From positions 62,001-126,000 of the forward strand of contig CABZSV010000001.1 in NCBI GenBank assembly GCA_902528575.1: a stretch of 64,000 bases of DNA, read 5' to 3'. This document shows positions 39,301 through 50,223 of the stretch, in pieces. The position numbers and the translations under genes are program-made. Every line of letters begins with the position of its first letter. Positions within the stretch are counted from its first letter, which is position 1. Under the pieces are notes generated by a model. The model searched no databases. It worked only from the letters and a program-made list of their open reading frames with translations, and was not told the origin of the DNA. Source of the stretch: an uncultured Pelagibacteraceae bacterium (GTDB lineage Bacteria; Pseudomonadota; Alphaproteobacteria; Pelagibacterales; Pelagibacteraceae).

Positions 39301-39382
39301 AGAGTGTAAAAAAAAACTAACATATTGTCGCTGACTTATGATAAACGTACATTTTTTTTGAGAATAGTAATCAATATCGCTT

Positions 39383-40039
39383 ATGGATAACAAAATTTTA
39401 GAAATATTTATACCTGGTCCAGCAGGAAGACTTGAGGCTAAATATTATAAAAGTAAAAAAAATACATCCCCAATTGCTTTAGTGTTACAACCCCATCCTC
39501 AATATGGAGGAACTATGAATAATAAAGTAGTAGTAGATACTTTCCATACATTTATGGATAACGATTTTTCTGTTTGTAGGGTAAATTTTAGAGGTGTTGG
39601 AAAAAGTGATGGAGAATTTGATAATGGTCAGGGTGAACTAGCCGATGCTGCAGCAGCATTAGATTGGTTAGAAAGAGAAAATTTTGATAATTCTCAATGT
39701 TGGGTATCAGGGTTTTCATTTGGATCATTAATTGCAATGCAATTATTAATGAGAAGACCTGAAATAAATAGATTTATAGCAATTTCACCACAACCAAATG
39801 TTTATGATTTTTCTTTTTTATCTCCGTGTCCAACTTCAGGTTTAGTTGCTTATGGTAAAAAAGATGAATTAGTACCATTAGAATACATTACAGAATTAGA
39901 TAAAAGATTAAGCGCTCAAAAAGGAATTAAAGTAGAATTTAATGCGATATCAGAGGCTAATCATTTCTTTTCAAAAACAAGTGACGCTTTAGTTAAGCAT
40001 CTTAATAAATATATTAAAAAAGAAACAGCACTTTATTAA
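39383..40039 (+). CDS. Alpha/beta hydrolase
   Basis: VLQPHPQYGGTMNNKVV, NFRGVGKSDGEFDNGQGE, VSGFSFGSLIAMQLL. Confidence 0.92.
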   Translation: MDNKILEIFIPGPAGRLEAKYYKSKKNTSPIALVLQPHPQYGGTMNNKVVVDTFHTFMDNDFSVCRVNFRGVGKSDGEFDNGQGELADAAAALDWLERENFDNSQCWVSGFSFGSLIAMQLLMRRPEINRFIAISPQPNVYDFSFLSPCPTSGLVAYGKKDELVPLEYITELDKRLSAQKGIKVEFNAISEANHFFSKTSDALVKHLNKYIKKETALY

Positions 40040-41178
40040 AAATTTTCTACCAACTTTCCACCCACTGTAAATTCTTTACATCCAGTTGTTGAGCTAAATG
40101 AAATCGGTAAATTTAAAAAAGACCTTATAGCTAAAAAAGCAAATGCTTGGGACTCAATATAATCGCCATTAAAATTATATTTATCTATAATTTCCAAAGT
40201 AATATTATTTTCGTTTGATATGTAATTTTTTATACGATTAATTAAATTACTGTTTTTTCTACCACCACCACAGAGTAAAAATGTAATACTTTTTTTTTCA
40301 CTAACATGTTTTAATCCTTCTGCAATCAAATATGCTGTAAAATCTGTTATAGTAGCACAACCATCTTCTAGCGATAATCCTCTTACAAATGATACGTCAA
40401 AATTTTTAATATCTAATGACTGGGAGTAAGAATTTATTTTAAAATTATCTATTGCCTGATTTAGAATTAATTGATCAACTTTCCCTGCATTAGCTAGTTC
40501 ACCATTTGTATCAAACTTTTTATTAGAATTATTTCTTACCCATTCATCAATCAGACAATTACCAGGACCTATATCAAAAGCAGAAAGATTATCTTGAAAA
40601 TTATCAGTTTCATTAATAACTTTTGTAACATTTGCGATACCACCAATATTTAAGAAACCTATTGGAAATTTAATATTAAAATTTTGATTGATTTTTTTTG
40701 ATAAAATATGATGAAAAATTGGTGTTAAAGGTGCGCCTTGGCCATTATTTTGAATATCCGCTTGTCTAAAATCATATATGACTTTTTTTTTGATCATTTG
40801 AGATAACAATTTCCCATCTCCTAATTGATTAGTAATTTTCTCATTTGGGTTATGAAAAATTGTTTGACCATGAAAACCTATCAGATCAATTGGATCTCTA
40901 TATTTTTTTAATGATTGGTTTATTGCTTCTACATGAAAAAGAGTTAAATTACGCTCTAATTCTCTTAATTTTTCTGAATTTTGTAAAAGATCTTTCTTTG
41001 TTAAAACTAAATCTCTTAATCGAACTAACTGATCCTGAAGATTTTTATCATACTCATAATAATCATCTAAAATGTTTGAAAATTCATCGTATCCATCTGA
41101 ACTAATTATGGATAAATCAATACCATCCATAGATGTTCCGCTCATTAGTCCAATTGCAGTATATAATTTTTTTTTCAT
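40036..41178 (-). CDS. anmK: Anhydro-N-acetylmuramic acid kinase
   Basis: AIGLMSGTSMDGIDLSII, IGFHGQTIFHNP, AFDIGPGNCLIDEW. Confidence 0.94.
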   Translation of the reverse strand: MKKKLYTAIGLMSGTSMDGIDLSIISSDGYDEFSNILDDYYEYDKNLQDQLVRLRDLVLTKKDLLQNSEKLRELERNLTLFHVEAINQSLKKYRDPIDLIGFHGQTIFHNPNEKITNQLGDGKLLSQMIKKKVIYDFRQADIQNNGQGAPLTPIFHHILSKKINQNFNIKFPIGFLNIGGIANVTKVINETDNFQDNLSAFDIGPGNCLIDEWVRNNSNKKFDTNGELANAGKVDQLILNQAIDNFKINSYSQSLDIKNFDVSFVRGLSLEDGCATITDFTAYLIAEGLKHVSEKKSITFLLCGGGRKNSNLINRIKNYISNENNITLEIIDKYNFNGDYIESQAFAFLAIRSFLNLPISFSSTTGCKEFTVGGKLVENF

Positions 41179-41223
41179 TGATATGTTTTTTAAAAAAAAT
41201 TTGTATATTGTAACTATAAACTT

Positions 41224-42453
41224 ATGAATAAATTTTTAAAAGAATTTAAAGATAGAGGTTTTTTCTATCAATGCACAAGTGAAGATGAACTATCTAAACA
41301 ATTAGATAAAGAAAAGATAAAAGGTTACATAGGTTTTGATTGTACAGCTGAAAGCTTACATGTGGGTAGCTTACTGCAAATAATGTGTTTAAGACTACTT
41401 CAAAAAAATGGACATCGACCAATAGCTTTACTTGGTGGAGGAACTACAAGAATCGGGGATCCATCTGGTAAAGATAAAACTAGAAAAATATTAAGCGAAG
41501 ATGAGATTGAAAAAAATATTAAAAATATCAAAAATATTTTAAAAAAATTTTTAGATAATGATGATCCAAATACAAAGCCAATATTTGTAAATAATTATAC
41601 TTGGCTTAAAGATTTAAATTATATTTCATTTTTGAGAGATATCGGAAAACATTTCACAATAAATAGAATGCTAACATTTGATAGTGTAAAACTCAGATTA
41701 GATAGAGAACAATCTCTAAGCTATATGGAATTTAATTATATGATTTTACAAGCATATGATTTTCTTGAGTTAAATAAGAAAGAAAATTGTGTCTTACAAA
41801 TCGGAGGTTCAGATCAATGGGGAAACATTGTCAACGGTGTTGAGCTAATTAAAAGATATTCTAATAATCAAACCTTTGGTTTAACAACACCATTAATTAC
41901 ACTAGCAACTGGTGCTAAAATGGGAAAAACTGAAAGTGGGGCTATTTGGTTAGATGAAAAATACTTATCAGCTTATGATTACTGGCAATTTTGGAGAAAC
42001 GTAGATGATAGAGATGTAATAAAATTTTTAAAAATGTTTACTGAAATTGATATTAAGGAAATAGAAACAATTAAAGATAAAAATATAAATGAATTAAAAA
42101 TACTACTTGCTAATAAAACCACAGAAATGTTACATGGAAAGGAAGCAGCTAAAAATTCTGAGCAAGCAGCTAAAGAAGCTTTCTCTGGAAACATTCTGGG
42201 TTCGAATTTACCTAAAGTTAATATTCAATCAGATAAAATAAAAGAAAAAATAAATATAGTAGACCTTGTTTTATTATCTAAACTAGAAAACTCGAAAAGC
42301 GAAATCAGAAGACTTATAAAAGGCAATGCGATAAAATTAAATGATGATGTTATTTCAGACGAAAAATTCGAAATCAATAAAAATTTATTTAAAGATAATT
42401 ATCTTAAACTTTCCCTTGGAAAAAAAAGACATATCAAAATAGAATTAAATTAA
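41224..42453 (+). CDS. tyrS: Tyrosyl-tRNA synthetase
   Basis: GFDCTAESLHVGSLL, GGSDQWGNIVNGVEL, KMGKTESGA. Confidence 0.96.
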   Translation: MNKFLKEFKDRGFFYQCTSEDELSKQLDKEKIKGYIGFDCTAESLHVGSLLQIMCLRLLQKNGHRPIALLGGGTTRIGDPSGKDKTRKILSEDEIEKNIKNIKNILKKFLDNDDPNTKPIFVNNYTWLKDLNYISFLRDIGKHFTINRMLTFDSVKLRLDREQSLSYMEFNYMILQAYDFLELNKKENCVLQIGGSDQWGNIVNGVELIKRYSNNQTFGLTTPLITLATGAKMGKTESGAIWLDEKYLSAYDYWQFWRNVDDRDVIKFLKMFTEIDIKEIETIKDKNINELKILLANKTTEMLHGKEAAKNSEQAAKEAFSGNILGSNLPKVNIQSDKIKEKINIVDLVLLSKLENSKSEIRRLIKGNAIKLNDDVISDEKFEINKNLFKDNYLKLSLGKKRHIKIELN

Positions 42454-44879
42454 TTTTTTTTAATTTTCTCTAAAGTTCTAGTAATAAATCTGGGTGTTAA
42501 AGTTTTTATAGGATTTACAGTAGTTTCTAAATCTTTAGGGGGACCTTTAATTTTAAAGCTAACTCCAAAAACACCTTCACCTACTTTCTTTCCAATCAAT
42601 AAATCTCCAAGTAAAGGTATTGAAGCAATCGATCTGTTGATTGTTGTTGCTGGAACCAAGGTTCCTCTTAAACTAATTAATTTATCCTTCTCAATGTATC
42701 CTTCCAATAAAATAGATATTGCTGGACCAATTGCGTATAATTCTTGAATTTTCATTAGTTTATCTTGATTGGTAAATTTCATTTCAAAATCTGTAAATCT
42801 AATTCCCTCACCTGTAAGTAAGTCTGCTATTCCTTGAAGAGATGCAAGAGCTAACAACTTAGCAAGAGCTGGAATTTCTTTAACTTTAAAGTTATCAACT
42901 ACTAGTTTTGAAGTTGAAACTCCATTTTTTTTCAAAGAATAAAAGTCTAAATATCCTTCTCTATCATCTTTAAATCCTTTAATGAATTTATATCTATCTA
43001 CTAAAGGTTTTGCCTTAGATGAGAAAAGGGTGGTAATTTTTTCACCTTGATCATTTGTTCTAATTGTAAATTTTATATTTTGCCAATTAGTATAAAAGGC
43101 CAAAATATCAGCTTCTTCTACTTTATTATTAACAATTTTTATCTTTCCATTTAAATCCTTAACAAAGTGTATTTTATCAAAGTAAACTTCCTTAAAATTT
43201 AGGTCAATACTTATATTATTTTCAAAAAGATTGTTTTCTTTTTTATCATCAGCATTTATTAAATTCGAAATTATAGAATTTGCATTAAACGAGGTGCCAT
43301 CAATTAAATAATTTTGGCCTTCTACTTTTTTTATATTGTAATAATTTTTTTTATTTTCTATATCTAAATAATTTAAATTTGCCTGATCAATTTTTATTAT
43401 TTGATTAGAATCGTTAAGAAATAAATTCTTAATTTTAATTTTATTATTTTCTTCATTAATAATAAAACTATTTATATTAAGATTTCTATTATTTTTTATT
43501 TCTCCTTTAATTTGAAGATTCATTTTATTTTTATCTTTTTTTTTATAATTAATATAATCAATTTTAAATTTTGTATTTTTTACATTTAAATTAGTATTAA
43601 AACTTATTTTATTTTCATTTTTCTCAATAAAATAATCAATTTCTTCAAAATCTTTATCGATTTTAAATATTCCAGAACCTGAAAAAGTTAGTTTATTATT
43701 ATTAAAATTAATTTTTAATTTTTGATTATTAAAATCAATATTTTCATTAGTTTGCGGGAAGAAAATTTTTAAAAAATCTTGCTGCTCTAAAACTATATTT
43801 TTTAAAAATAATTCTGAATCTATGCTTAAATCTTTATCTTTTTTATTTATAAAATATTTAATTTCATCTACTGCTGCTGTATTAAACTGAATTTGTCCCG
43901 CACCGTTAATTGATAAATTTTTGTTCTTATAATTTAAATTTAATTTATGATTATCGAGTAAAATTAAGTCATCAACTTCTGGAAAATATTTATTAATTAT
44001 TTTTAAATTTTTATATTTAAGCTGTGTAATATTTATATCAGAATTTAAAATAATATTTTTAACTTTGAATTTTTCATCTATTTCTATAGAAAATTCATTA
44101 TTTGTTTTAAATTTAGTATCATCAATAATTATATTTTCAAAACCTAAATTGAATAATTTTAATATATTTGAATTTAAACTTGACTGATCGTTTTCAACAA
44201 TAGCATCAATTAAAAATCTATTTTTTTTCTTTTTTATGTTAAGTTTTTTTGAAATAAATTTTACTTCTTCTGCTTTAAAATTTATATCATCAAAATGATA
44301 ATTATCTTTTTGAAAATTGAAATTAAAATTTATATTTTTAAAATTAGCCCTGTCTAAAAAATTTAAACTTGCATCTTTTATCAAGCCCTCAATGATATAA
44401 TCATTTTTAAGTTTACCGTTTTCATCGATGTTCAAACTCAAGTCTATAATTACATGACCTTTTTTTACAATTTTTTCTAATATAAATAATTCAGGTTTAT
44501 TGTTTGTTGTACGAATAAATTTAATTAAATCATTTAATAATATAGACTTAGTTTTTACCTCTATATTTGATGATGAAATCTTATTTTTAATTAAAGAACT
44601 TAGAGAAACTTGGGTTTTAATGCTTTCTAATGCTAAAGGTCTTTTTGCAAAATATACTGTGGTACCAACTGTTTTTGCATAAATTTTTAGTTTAAAAGGA
44701 TCTAGAGTTAATTTAATTTTTTTTAAATCTAAATCTATCTTTTTGTTTATTAGTAAAACTCTTTTTTTAATTTGATCATTAAATTTATCTGTCTCTATAC
44801 CTACAATGCTGAGGTAAATTATCGAAATAACGAACACTGACAGAAGCAGAATAAAATATTTAAAAATATTATTTTTCAT
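42450..44879 (-). CDS. AsmA-like / DUF3971 (YhdP-type) membrane protein
   Basis: N-terminal TM, long beta-rich low-complexity region, C-terminal GEGIRFTDFEMKFTNQ...LRGTLVPATTINRSIASIPLLGDLL. Confidence 0.82.
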   Translation of the reverse strand: MKNNIFKYFILLLSVFVISIIYLSIVGIETDKFNDQIKKRVLLINKKIDLDLKKIKLTLDPFKLKIYAKTVGTTVYFAKRPLALESIKTQVSLSSLIKNKISSSNIEVKTKSILLNDLIKFIRTTNNKPELFILEKIVKKGHVIIDLSLNIDENGKLKNDYIIEGLIKDASLNFLDRANFKNINFNFNFQKDNYHFDDINFKAEEVKFISKKLNIKKKKNRFLIDAIVENDQSSLNSNILKLFNLGFENIIIDDTKFKTNNEFSIEIDEKFKVKNIILNSDINITQLKYKNLKIINKYFPEVDDLILLDNHKLNLNYKNKNLSINGAGQIQFNTAAVDEIKYFINKKDKDLSIDSELFLKNIVLEQQDFLKIFFPQTNENIDFNNQKLKINFNNNKLTFSGSGIFKIDKDFEEIDYFIEKNENKISFNTNLNVKNTKFKIDYINYKKKDKNKMNLQIKGEIKNNRNLNINSFIINEENNKIKIKNLFLNDSNQIIKIDQANLNYLDIENKKNYYNIKKVEGQNYLIDGTSFNANSIISNLINADDKKENNLFENNISIDLNFKEVYFDKIHFVKDLNGKIKIVNNKVEEADILAFYTNWQNIKFTIRTNDQGEKITTLFSSKAKPLVDRYKFIKGFKDDREGYLDFYSLKKNGVSTSKLVVDNFKVKEIPALAKLLALASLQGIADLLTGEGIRFTDFEMKFTNQDKLMKIQELYAIGPAISILLEGYIEKDKLISLRGTLVPATTINRSIASIPLLGDLLIGKKVGEGVFGVSFKIKGPPKDLETTVNPIKTLTPRFITRTLEKIKKN

Positions 44880-45970
44880 TTAATTTATAAAGTGACTGTT
44901 CCAAAAATTCATCAAGATCACCATCTAATACTTTATCTGGACTAGTGCTTTCAAAACTAGTTCTATTATCTTTTACAAGTCTGTAGGGTTGCAGAATATA
45001 AGATCTAATTTGATGACCCCACCCTATTTCTGATTTAGAACTTTCAACATTTTGATTTTCTTCCTCTCTTTTTTTAATTTCATAATCATATAATCTTGCT
45101 TTCAACATATTCATGCATGTTTCTTTGTTTTTATGTTGGGATCTTTCATTTTGACATTGAACAACAATTTTTGTTGGAAGGTGCGTTATTCTAACTGCGC
45201 TATCAGTAGTATTTACATGCTGCCCACCTGCTCCACTGGATCGATAAGTGTCTATTCTTAAATCTTTTTCTGAAATTTCTATATTTATATTTTCATCTAC
45301 AACTGGATAAATCCAAACACTTGCAAAACTTGTGTGCCTTCTTGCTCCGGAGTCAAATGGAGATATCCTAACCAATCTATGTATTCCCGACTCTTTTTTT
45401 AACCACCCAAAAACATAGTCACCATCTATTTTAATTGTCGCAGACTTTATTCCAGCCTCGTCACCTCTATGTTCACTAATCAAAATTGATTTAAAATTTT
45501 TTTTATCAGACCATTTTAAATACATTCTTCTTAGCATATCAGCCCAATCTTGGCTTTCTGTGCCTCCAGCACCAGCATGTATTTCTATATAACAATTTAA
45601 AGGATCTGCTTCATTAGATAAAAAACATTTAATTTCATTTTTTTTAACTTCACTTCTTAAGTCTTTAATATTTTGGAGAACTTCTTTTTGAACTTGTAAA
45701 TTCTCTTCTTCAAGCGCTAATTGATTCAAATCATCTAAATCTTTTAGTTTTTCAACATTATTATTTAAAGAATTAGTTAAATCTTCATAGAATTTCTTTT
45801 CTTTGATTACTCTTTGAGAGTTATTTTTATCTTGCCAAAAATCGGCACTTAGCATTTGTAAGTTTAAAGATTGCAGTTTAGAATGGATATTGTTTTTTTC
45901 AAAGATACTCCTGTATTTTTTGATTTATCTTTTGAATCTCTTCTTTTAAATTTTGATAATTATTATCCAT
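44869..45970 (-). CDS. prfB: Peptide chain release factor 2, programmed +1 frameshift at 45899-45904
   Basis: Downstream ORF has GGQHVNTTDSAVRITHLPT; upstream MDNNYQNLKEEIQKINQKIQEYL then in-frame TGA, preceded by AGGAG-TAT-CTT-TGA. Confidence 0.93.
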
Positions 45971-48306
45971 TAATAAAACTTTAATATATTATTTGAATCT
46001 AATCTATCTGAATTTGTATAAAGTACTTTTCCATCAACCACATTTTCTTTTTTAAAAACCTCAATAATAGTATTCTTTGAGTTAAATTTTGCTTTTTGAC
46101 CTGTTAAAGGATCAACAACCATCATCACTGTACCTTTAGCAGCCTTAAATGGTCTTGCATCATTTTTGTTAATAGAATCACTTATAAAACTTTTGAATAT
46201 TGGCAAAGCCGTTTTAGATCCTGTTTCATATTTTCCTAAAGGAGTTGGATTATCTGAACCAACATAAACACCAACTAGTACATTTGAGGTAAAACCTATA
46301 AACCAAGTATCTGTATTTTTATTTGTTGTTCCAGTTTTACCTGCAATATTTAAATTTAAGTCTTTTAGTTTTTTGGCAGTACCTCTTTGAACGACTCCCT
46401 CTAAAATTGATGTTATTTGAAAAGCTGTTTCTGGAGAAAAAATTTGCGTATAGTTATTTTTAATCTCTGGATAATCGTTGGTTAAATAAGAAATTTGATC
46501 ACAATTAATACATTTTCTTTTATCATTATTAAAAATAGTATTTCCCTCACTATCTTGAATTCTATCTATTAGTATTGGTTCAACAAGTTTTCCTCCATTA
46601 ACAAAAACTGAATAAGCAGATGTAAGGTTTAATAAAGTTGTTTCAGCAGATCCCAAAGATATGGATAAAAGTTCCTCTGGATTATCATAAATTTTTAATG
46701 CTTTTGAAAAATCAACTATTTTCTCTACTCCAAGATTTTGGGCTATTCTTACTGTCATTAAATTTCTAGATTTCTCCAAACCAACCCTTAAAGTCGAAGG
46801 CCCATAAAATTTTTTTCCATAATTTTCTGGTTTCCACATCTTCAAATCATCTCCTTGGTCTAAAACCAGTGGTGCGTCTAGAACTAATGATGTTGGTGTA
46901 AAATTGTTCTCTAAGGCTAATGCATAAACAAATGGTTTAAAAGCCGATCCAGGCTGTCTTTTAGCTTGAGTTGCTCTGTTAAATTCACTTTGTTTAAAAC
47001 TAAAACCACCGCTTAGCGCTAAAACTCTTCCAGTATATGGATCCATCACAACAATTCCACCATTTACCTTTGGTAATTGTTGTAAATTAAAAATATTTTC
47101 TTTAAGATTTTTAACATAAATAATATCACCAGCTTTTAATAATTTATTAAATTCTTTTTTTGTCCAAGAAATACTCTGATATTCAATAACACCTTCGATA
47201 TTATCTTCTGTTTCTATTTCTGCCGAAAATTTATTTATCTTTTTGACTATTGCTAATTTCCAATTAATTGAATTTTCTAATTTGTGCTTTTCTAAATCTT
47301 TTTTCCATTCTGAATTGTAAATCTTGTTAGTAAGTGGCCCTCTCCATCCCTTTCTTTTATCATATGCTATTAATCCATCTCTAAGTGATTTTGTTGCAAT
47401 TGTTTGTAAATTTAAATCTATTGGAGTATTGATATTAAAACCTTGTTTGTAAACTTTATCATAGCTCAAAGTTTCAATTACGCTCTTTCTCACATCTTCA
47501 ATAAAATATTGAGCATCTTCTAAATAAATTTTTTTATTTTTTTTTAAAATTATTTCCTCTTTTGTAAGTTTTTCATACCATTCTGAAGTTAAATAATTAT
47601 TATCTAACAAATTTTTTAAAACTAAATTTCTTCTAAATTTTGCTATATCTGGATCTCTATAAGGATTATATCTACTAGGTGCTTTTGGCAAAGCCGCTAA
47701 TAAAGCAGCTTCTGAGTAATTTAAATCTTTAATTGATTTGTCAAAATATTCTAAGCTTGCTGCAGCTACTCCATATGCTCCACTTCCAAGATAAATTTGG
47801 TTTAGATAAAGTTCTAGAATTCTTTCTTTAGATAAAGCTCTCTCTATTCTAAAAGCTAGAATTGCTTCCTTAATTTTCCTATTTAAACTTACTTCATTTG
47901 TTAGTAAAAAGTTTTTTGCTACCTGTTGAGTAATTGTAGATGCTCCCTCTAACCTTTTAGATGATAAAATATTTGAAATATTATTTATTATAGCTCTAAT
48001 AACACCTTTAGCATCAACGCCTGGATGTTTAAAAAAATTTTTATCTTCAGCAGATAAAAATGAGTTAATTACATTTTTTGGAATTGAATTAAATGGAACA
48101 AATACTCTTTTTTCTTGTGAAAAGTCTGCCACCAAATCACCATTACCAGAGTAAACTTTACTGGAAACAGGAGGTTTGTAACTTTTAAGAAATTTATAGT
48201 CTGGTAAATCATTAGAATAAGTCCATAAAACACTTATTATCGAAATTACTGATAATAGAATAAAAGAAGTGATTAAAATAAAGATATTTCTAAAAAATTT
48301 ATTCAT
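45970..48306 (-). CDS. Penicillin-binding protein 1A
   Basis: Transglycosylase EDKNFFKHPGVDAKGVIRA, EGASTITQQVAKNFLL; transpeptidase RQPGSAFKPFVY and GKTGTTNKNTDTWFIGFT. Confidence 0.95.
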   Translation of the reverse strand: MNKFFRNIFILITSFILLSVISIISVLWTYSNDLPDYKFLKSYKPPVSSKVYSGNGDLVADFSQEKRVFVPFNSIPKNVINSFLSAEDKNFFKHPGVDAKGVIRAIINNISNILSSKRLEGASTITQQVAKNFLLTNEVSLNRKIKEAILAFRIERALSKERILELYLNQIYLGSGAYGVAAASLEYFDKSIKDLNYSEAALLAALPKAPSRYNPYRDPDIAKFRRNLVLKNLLDNNYLTSEWYEKLTKEEIILKKNKKIYLEDAQYFIEDVRKSVIETLSYDKVYKQGFNINTPIDLNLQTIATKSLRDGLIAYDKRKGWRGPLTNKIYNSEWKKDLEKHKLENSINWKLAIVKKINKFSAEIETEDNIEGVIEYQSISWTKKEFNKLLKAGDIIYVKNLKENIFNLQQLPKVNGGIVVMDPYTGRVLALSGGFSFKQSEFNRATQAKRQPGSAFKPFVYALALENNFTPTSLVLDAPLVLDQGDDLKMWKPENYGKKFYGPSTLRVGLEKSRNLMTVRIAQNLGVEKIVDFSKALKIYDNPEELLSISLGSAETTLLNLTSAYSVFVNGGKLVEPILIDRIQDSEGNTIFNNDKRKCINCDQISYLTNDYPEIKNNYTQIFSPETAFQITSILEGVVQRGTAKKLKDLNLNIAGKTGTTNKNTDTWFIGFTSNVLVGVYVGSDNPTPLGKYETGSKTALPIFKSFISDSINKNDARPFKAAKGTVMMVVDPLTGQKAKFNSKNTIIEVFKKENVVDGKVLYTNSDRLDSNNILKFY

Positions 48307-48405
48307 TTTAATTTCATTATATCTTGGAATTTGTTAAAGATATGGCAAGAAATTAAACAAAATTTTAAAAATTAAATTACTAATGAAATTAACATTCACA
48401 ACATT

Positions 48406-50223
48406 ATGGAAAAAAATTTATATATCGATGCTTCGCATCCTAACGAAACCAGAGTTGTTCTTAAATCAGGTGAAAATATTGAAGATTACGAGTACGAAGG
48501 TTTAAAGAATAACTTAATTAAAAATAATATTTATTTAGGTAAAGTAAGTAGAATTGAGCCCTCTTTGCAAGCAGCCTTTGTTGACTTTGGAAGAGAGAGG
48601 CATGGATTTTTGTCTTTTAATGACATTCAATCAGATTATTATCAGATACCAAAAGCAGATTTAGAAAGAATTAAAGAGGAGGAAGAAAAAGCTAGAGAAG
48701 AACTTTCAAGAGAAGTTGAGGCTAAAGAAGAGGAAAATATTGCTGAAGGAAGACTAGAAATTGATGATCCTATAGAAAAGAAATCAGAAGAACAAATAGT
48801 AGAAGATTTAAATAATAAAGAAAATATTACTGAAAAAGAAAATTTAGATTATGGAAAAGAAAAAAAGAAAGATCATAGATTTAAATTTAAAAGATATAAA
48901 ATTCAGGAAGTAATTAAACCTAACCAGGTAATTCTCGTACAAGTTATTAAAGACGAGAGAGGTCAAAAAGGTGCAGCTTTAAGCACTTTCATTTCTATTG
49001 CTGGTAAGTATATAGTATTAATGCCAAACACACCCAAAGGTGGAGGTATATCAAGAAAAATATTTAATCCAGCTGATAGAAAAAAAATAAGATCAATTTT
49101 AAATGAAATTGAAATACCTAAAGAAATGGGATTAATTGTCAGAACTGCTGGAAGCAATAAAACAAAAAATGAAATATATAGTGATTTAGAAACTTTAATT
49201 AATTCTTGGAGTCAAATAAAAGAGAATGCAATAAACTCTATTGCTCCTTCTTTAATACATCAAGAAAGTGAAATAATAAAAAGAACATTAAGAGACATGT
49301 TTGACGAAAATACTCAAAATATATTGGTAGAAGGTAACGAGGGTTATAAAAAAGCTCAATCATTCATGAAAACAATGATGCCATCAAATGTCAAAAAAGT
49401 AAAAAAATATAGAGGAAAAATTCCACTATTTATCCAGGAAAATATTGAACAAAAGTTAAATCAAATTTTTGACTCTGAAATTAAACTAAAGTCAGGAGGA
49501 TATTTAGTTATTAACCCGACAGAGGCTTTAGTTTCTATCGATATAAATTCTGGAAGTTCAATAAAAGGAAAAAATGTTGAAAGCACTGCTCTAGATACGA
49601 ATATTGAAGCTGCAGAAGAAATTGCAAGACAAATAAAGATAAGAGATTTGTCGGGTTTAATCATTATAGATTTTATTGATATGCTAAGTTATGGGAATAG
49701 GAGGTTAGTAGAAAGGAAACTTAAAGAAAAATGCAGGTCAGATAGAGCTAGAATTCAAATTGGAAGAATAAGTAATTTTGGTCTTTTGGAGATGTCAAGA
49801 CAAAGACTGAGGGAAAGCGCAATAAAATGGAAAGTTACATTAACAGACGAGTCTTTTGCTCAAAAACTTTTAAAAATTGTTGAGTTAAAAGCTGTAATTA
49901 ACAAAGCTAAATTTGTTGAATTAAAAGTTTGTGAAAAAATTTCAGATTTCCTTAAAGAAAATTTTGTTAATGACTTAACTTATTTTGAAAAAAAAAATAA
50001 AATGAAAATAGATATTATTAGCGATAATTCTTTAATTATACCTGAGTACATTATAGATATTAAAAATAAATCAAAAAAGACGATAGAACTAATAGAATTT
50101 TATGAAAAATTAAAAAATTTAGAAACACAAAATAAAGAAGATAAATTTTCAGAAAAAAAAGAAAATAAAAAAATTAATATAAAAAAACATAATAAAAAAA
50201 GGTATTATAAAAAGACTAAATAA
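48406..50223 (+). CDS. rne: Ribonuclease E/G family protein
   Basis: YLGKVSRIEPSLQAAFVDFG S1 part; GGYLVINPTEALVSIDINSGS, GLIIIDFIDM, GLLEMSRQRLRES. Confidence 0.92.
   Translation: MEKNLYIDASHPNETRVVLKSGENIEDYEYEGLKNNLIKNNIYLGKVSRIEPSLQAAFVDFGRERHGFLSFNDIQSDYYQIPKADLERIKEEEEKAREELSREVEAKEEENIAEGRLEIDDPIEKKSEEQIVEDLNNKENITEKENLDYGKEKKKDHRFKFKRYKIQEVIKPNQVILVQVIKDERGQKGAALSTFISIAGKYIVLMPNTPKGGGISRKIFNPADRKKIRSILNEIEIPKEMGLIVRTAGSNKTKNEIYSDLETLINSWSQIKENAINSIAPSLIHQESEIIKRTLRDMFDENTQNILVEGNEGYKKAQSFMKTMMPSNVKKVKKYRGKIPLFIQENIEQKLNQIFDSEIKLKSGGYLVINPTEALVSIDINSGSSIKGKNVESTALDTNIEAAEEIARQIKIRDLSGLIIIDFIDMLSYGNRRLVERKLKEKCRSDRARIQIGRISNFGLLEMSRQRLRESAIKWKVTLTDESFAQKLLKIVELKAVINKAKFVELKVCEKISDFLKENFVNDLTYFEKKNKMKIDIISDNSLIIPEYIIDIKNKSKKTIELIEFYEKLKNLETQNKEDKFSEKKENKKINIKKHNKKRYYKKTK

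Noticed and set aside
45855-45970. prfB upstream in-frame TGA as a pseudogene mark
   Set aside because: The site has the full AGGAG-TAT-CTT-TGA frameshift signal and the rest of RF2 is intact.
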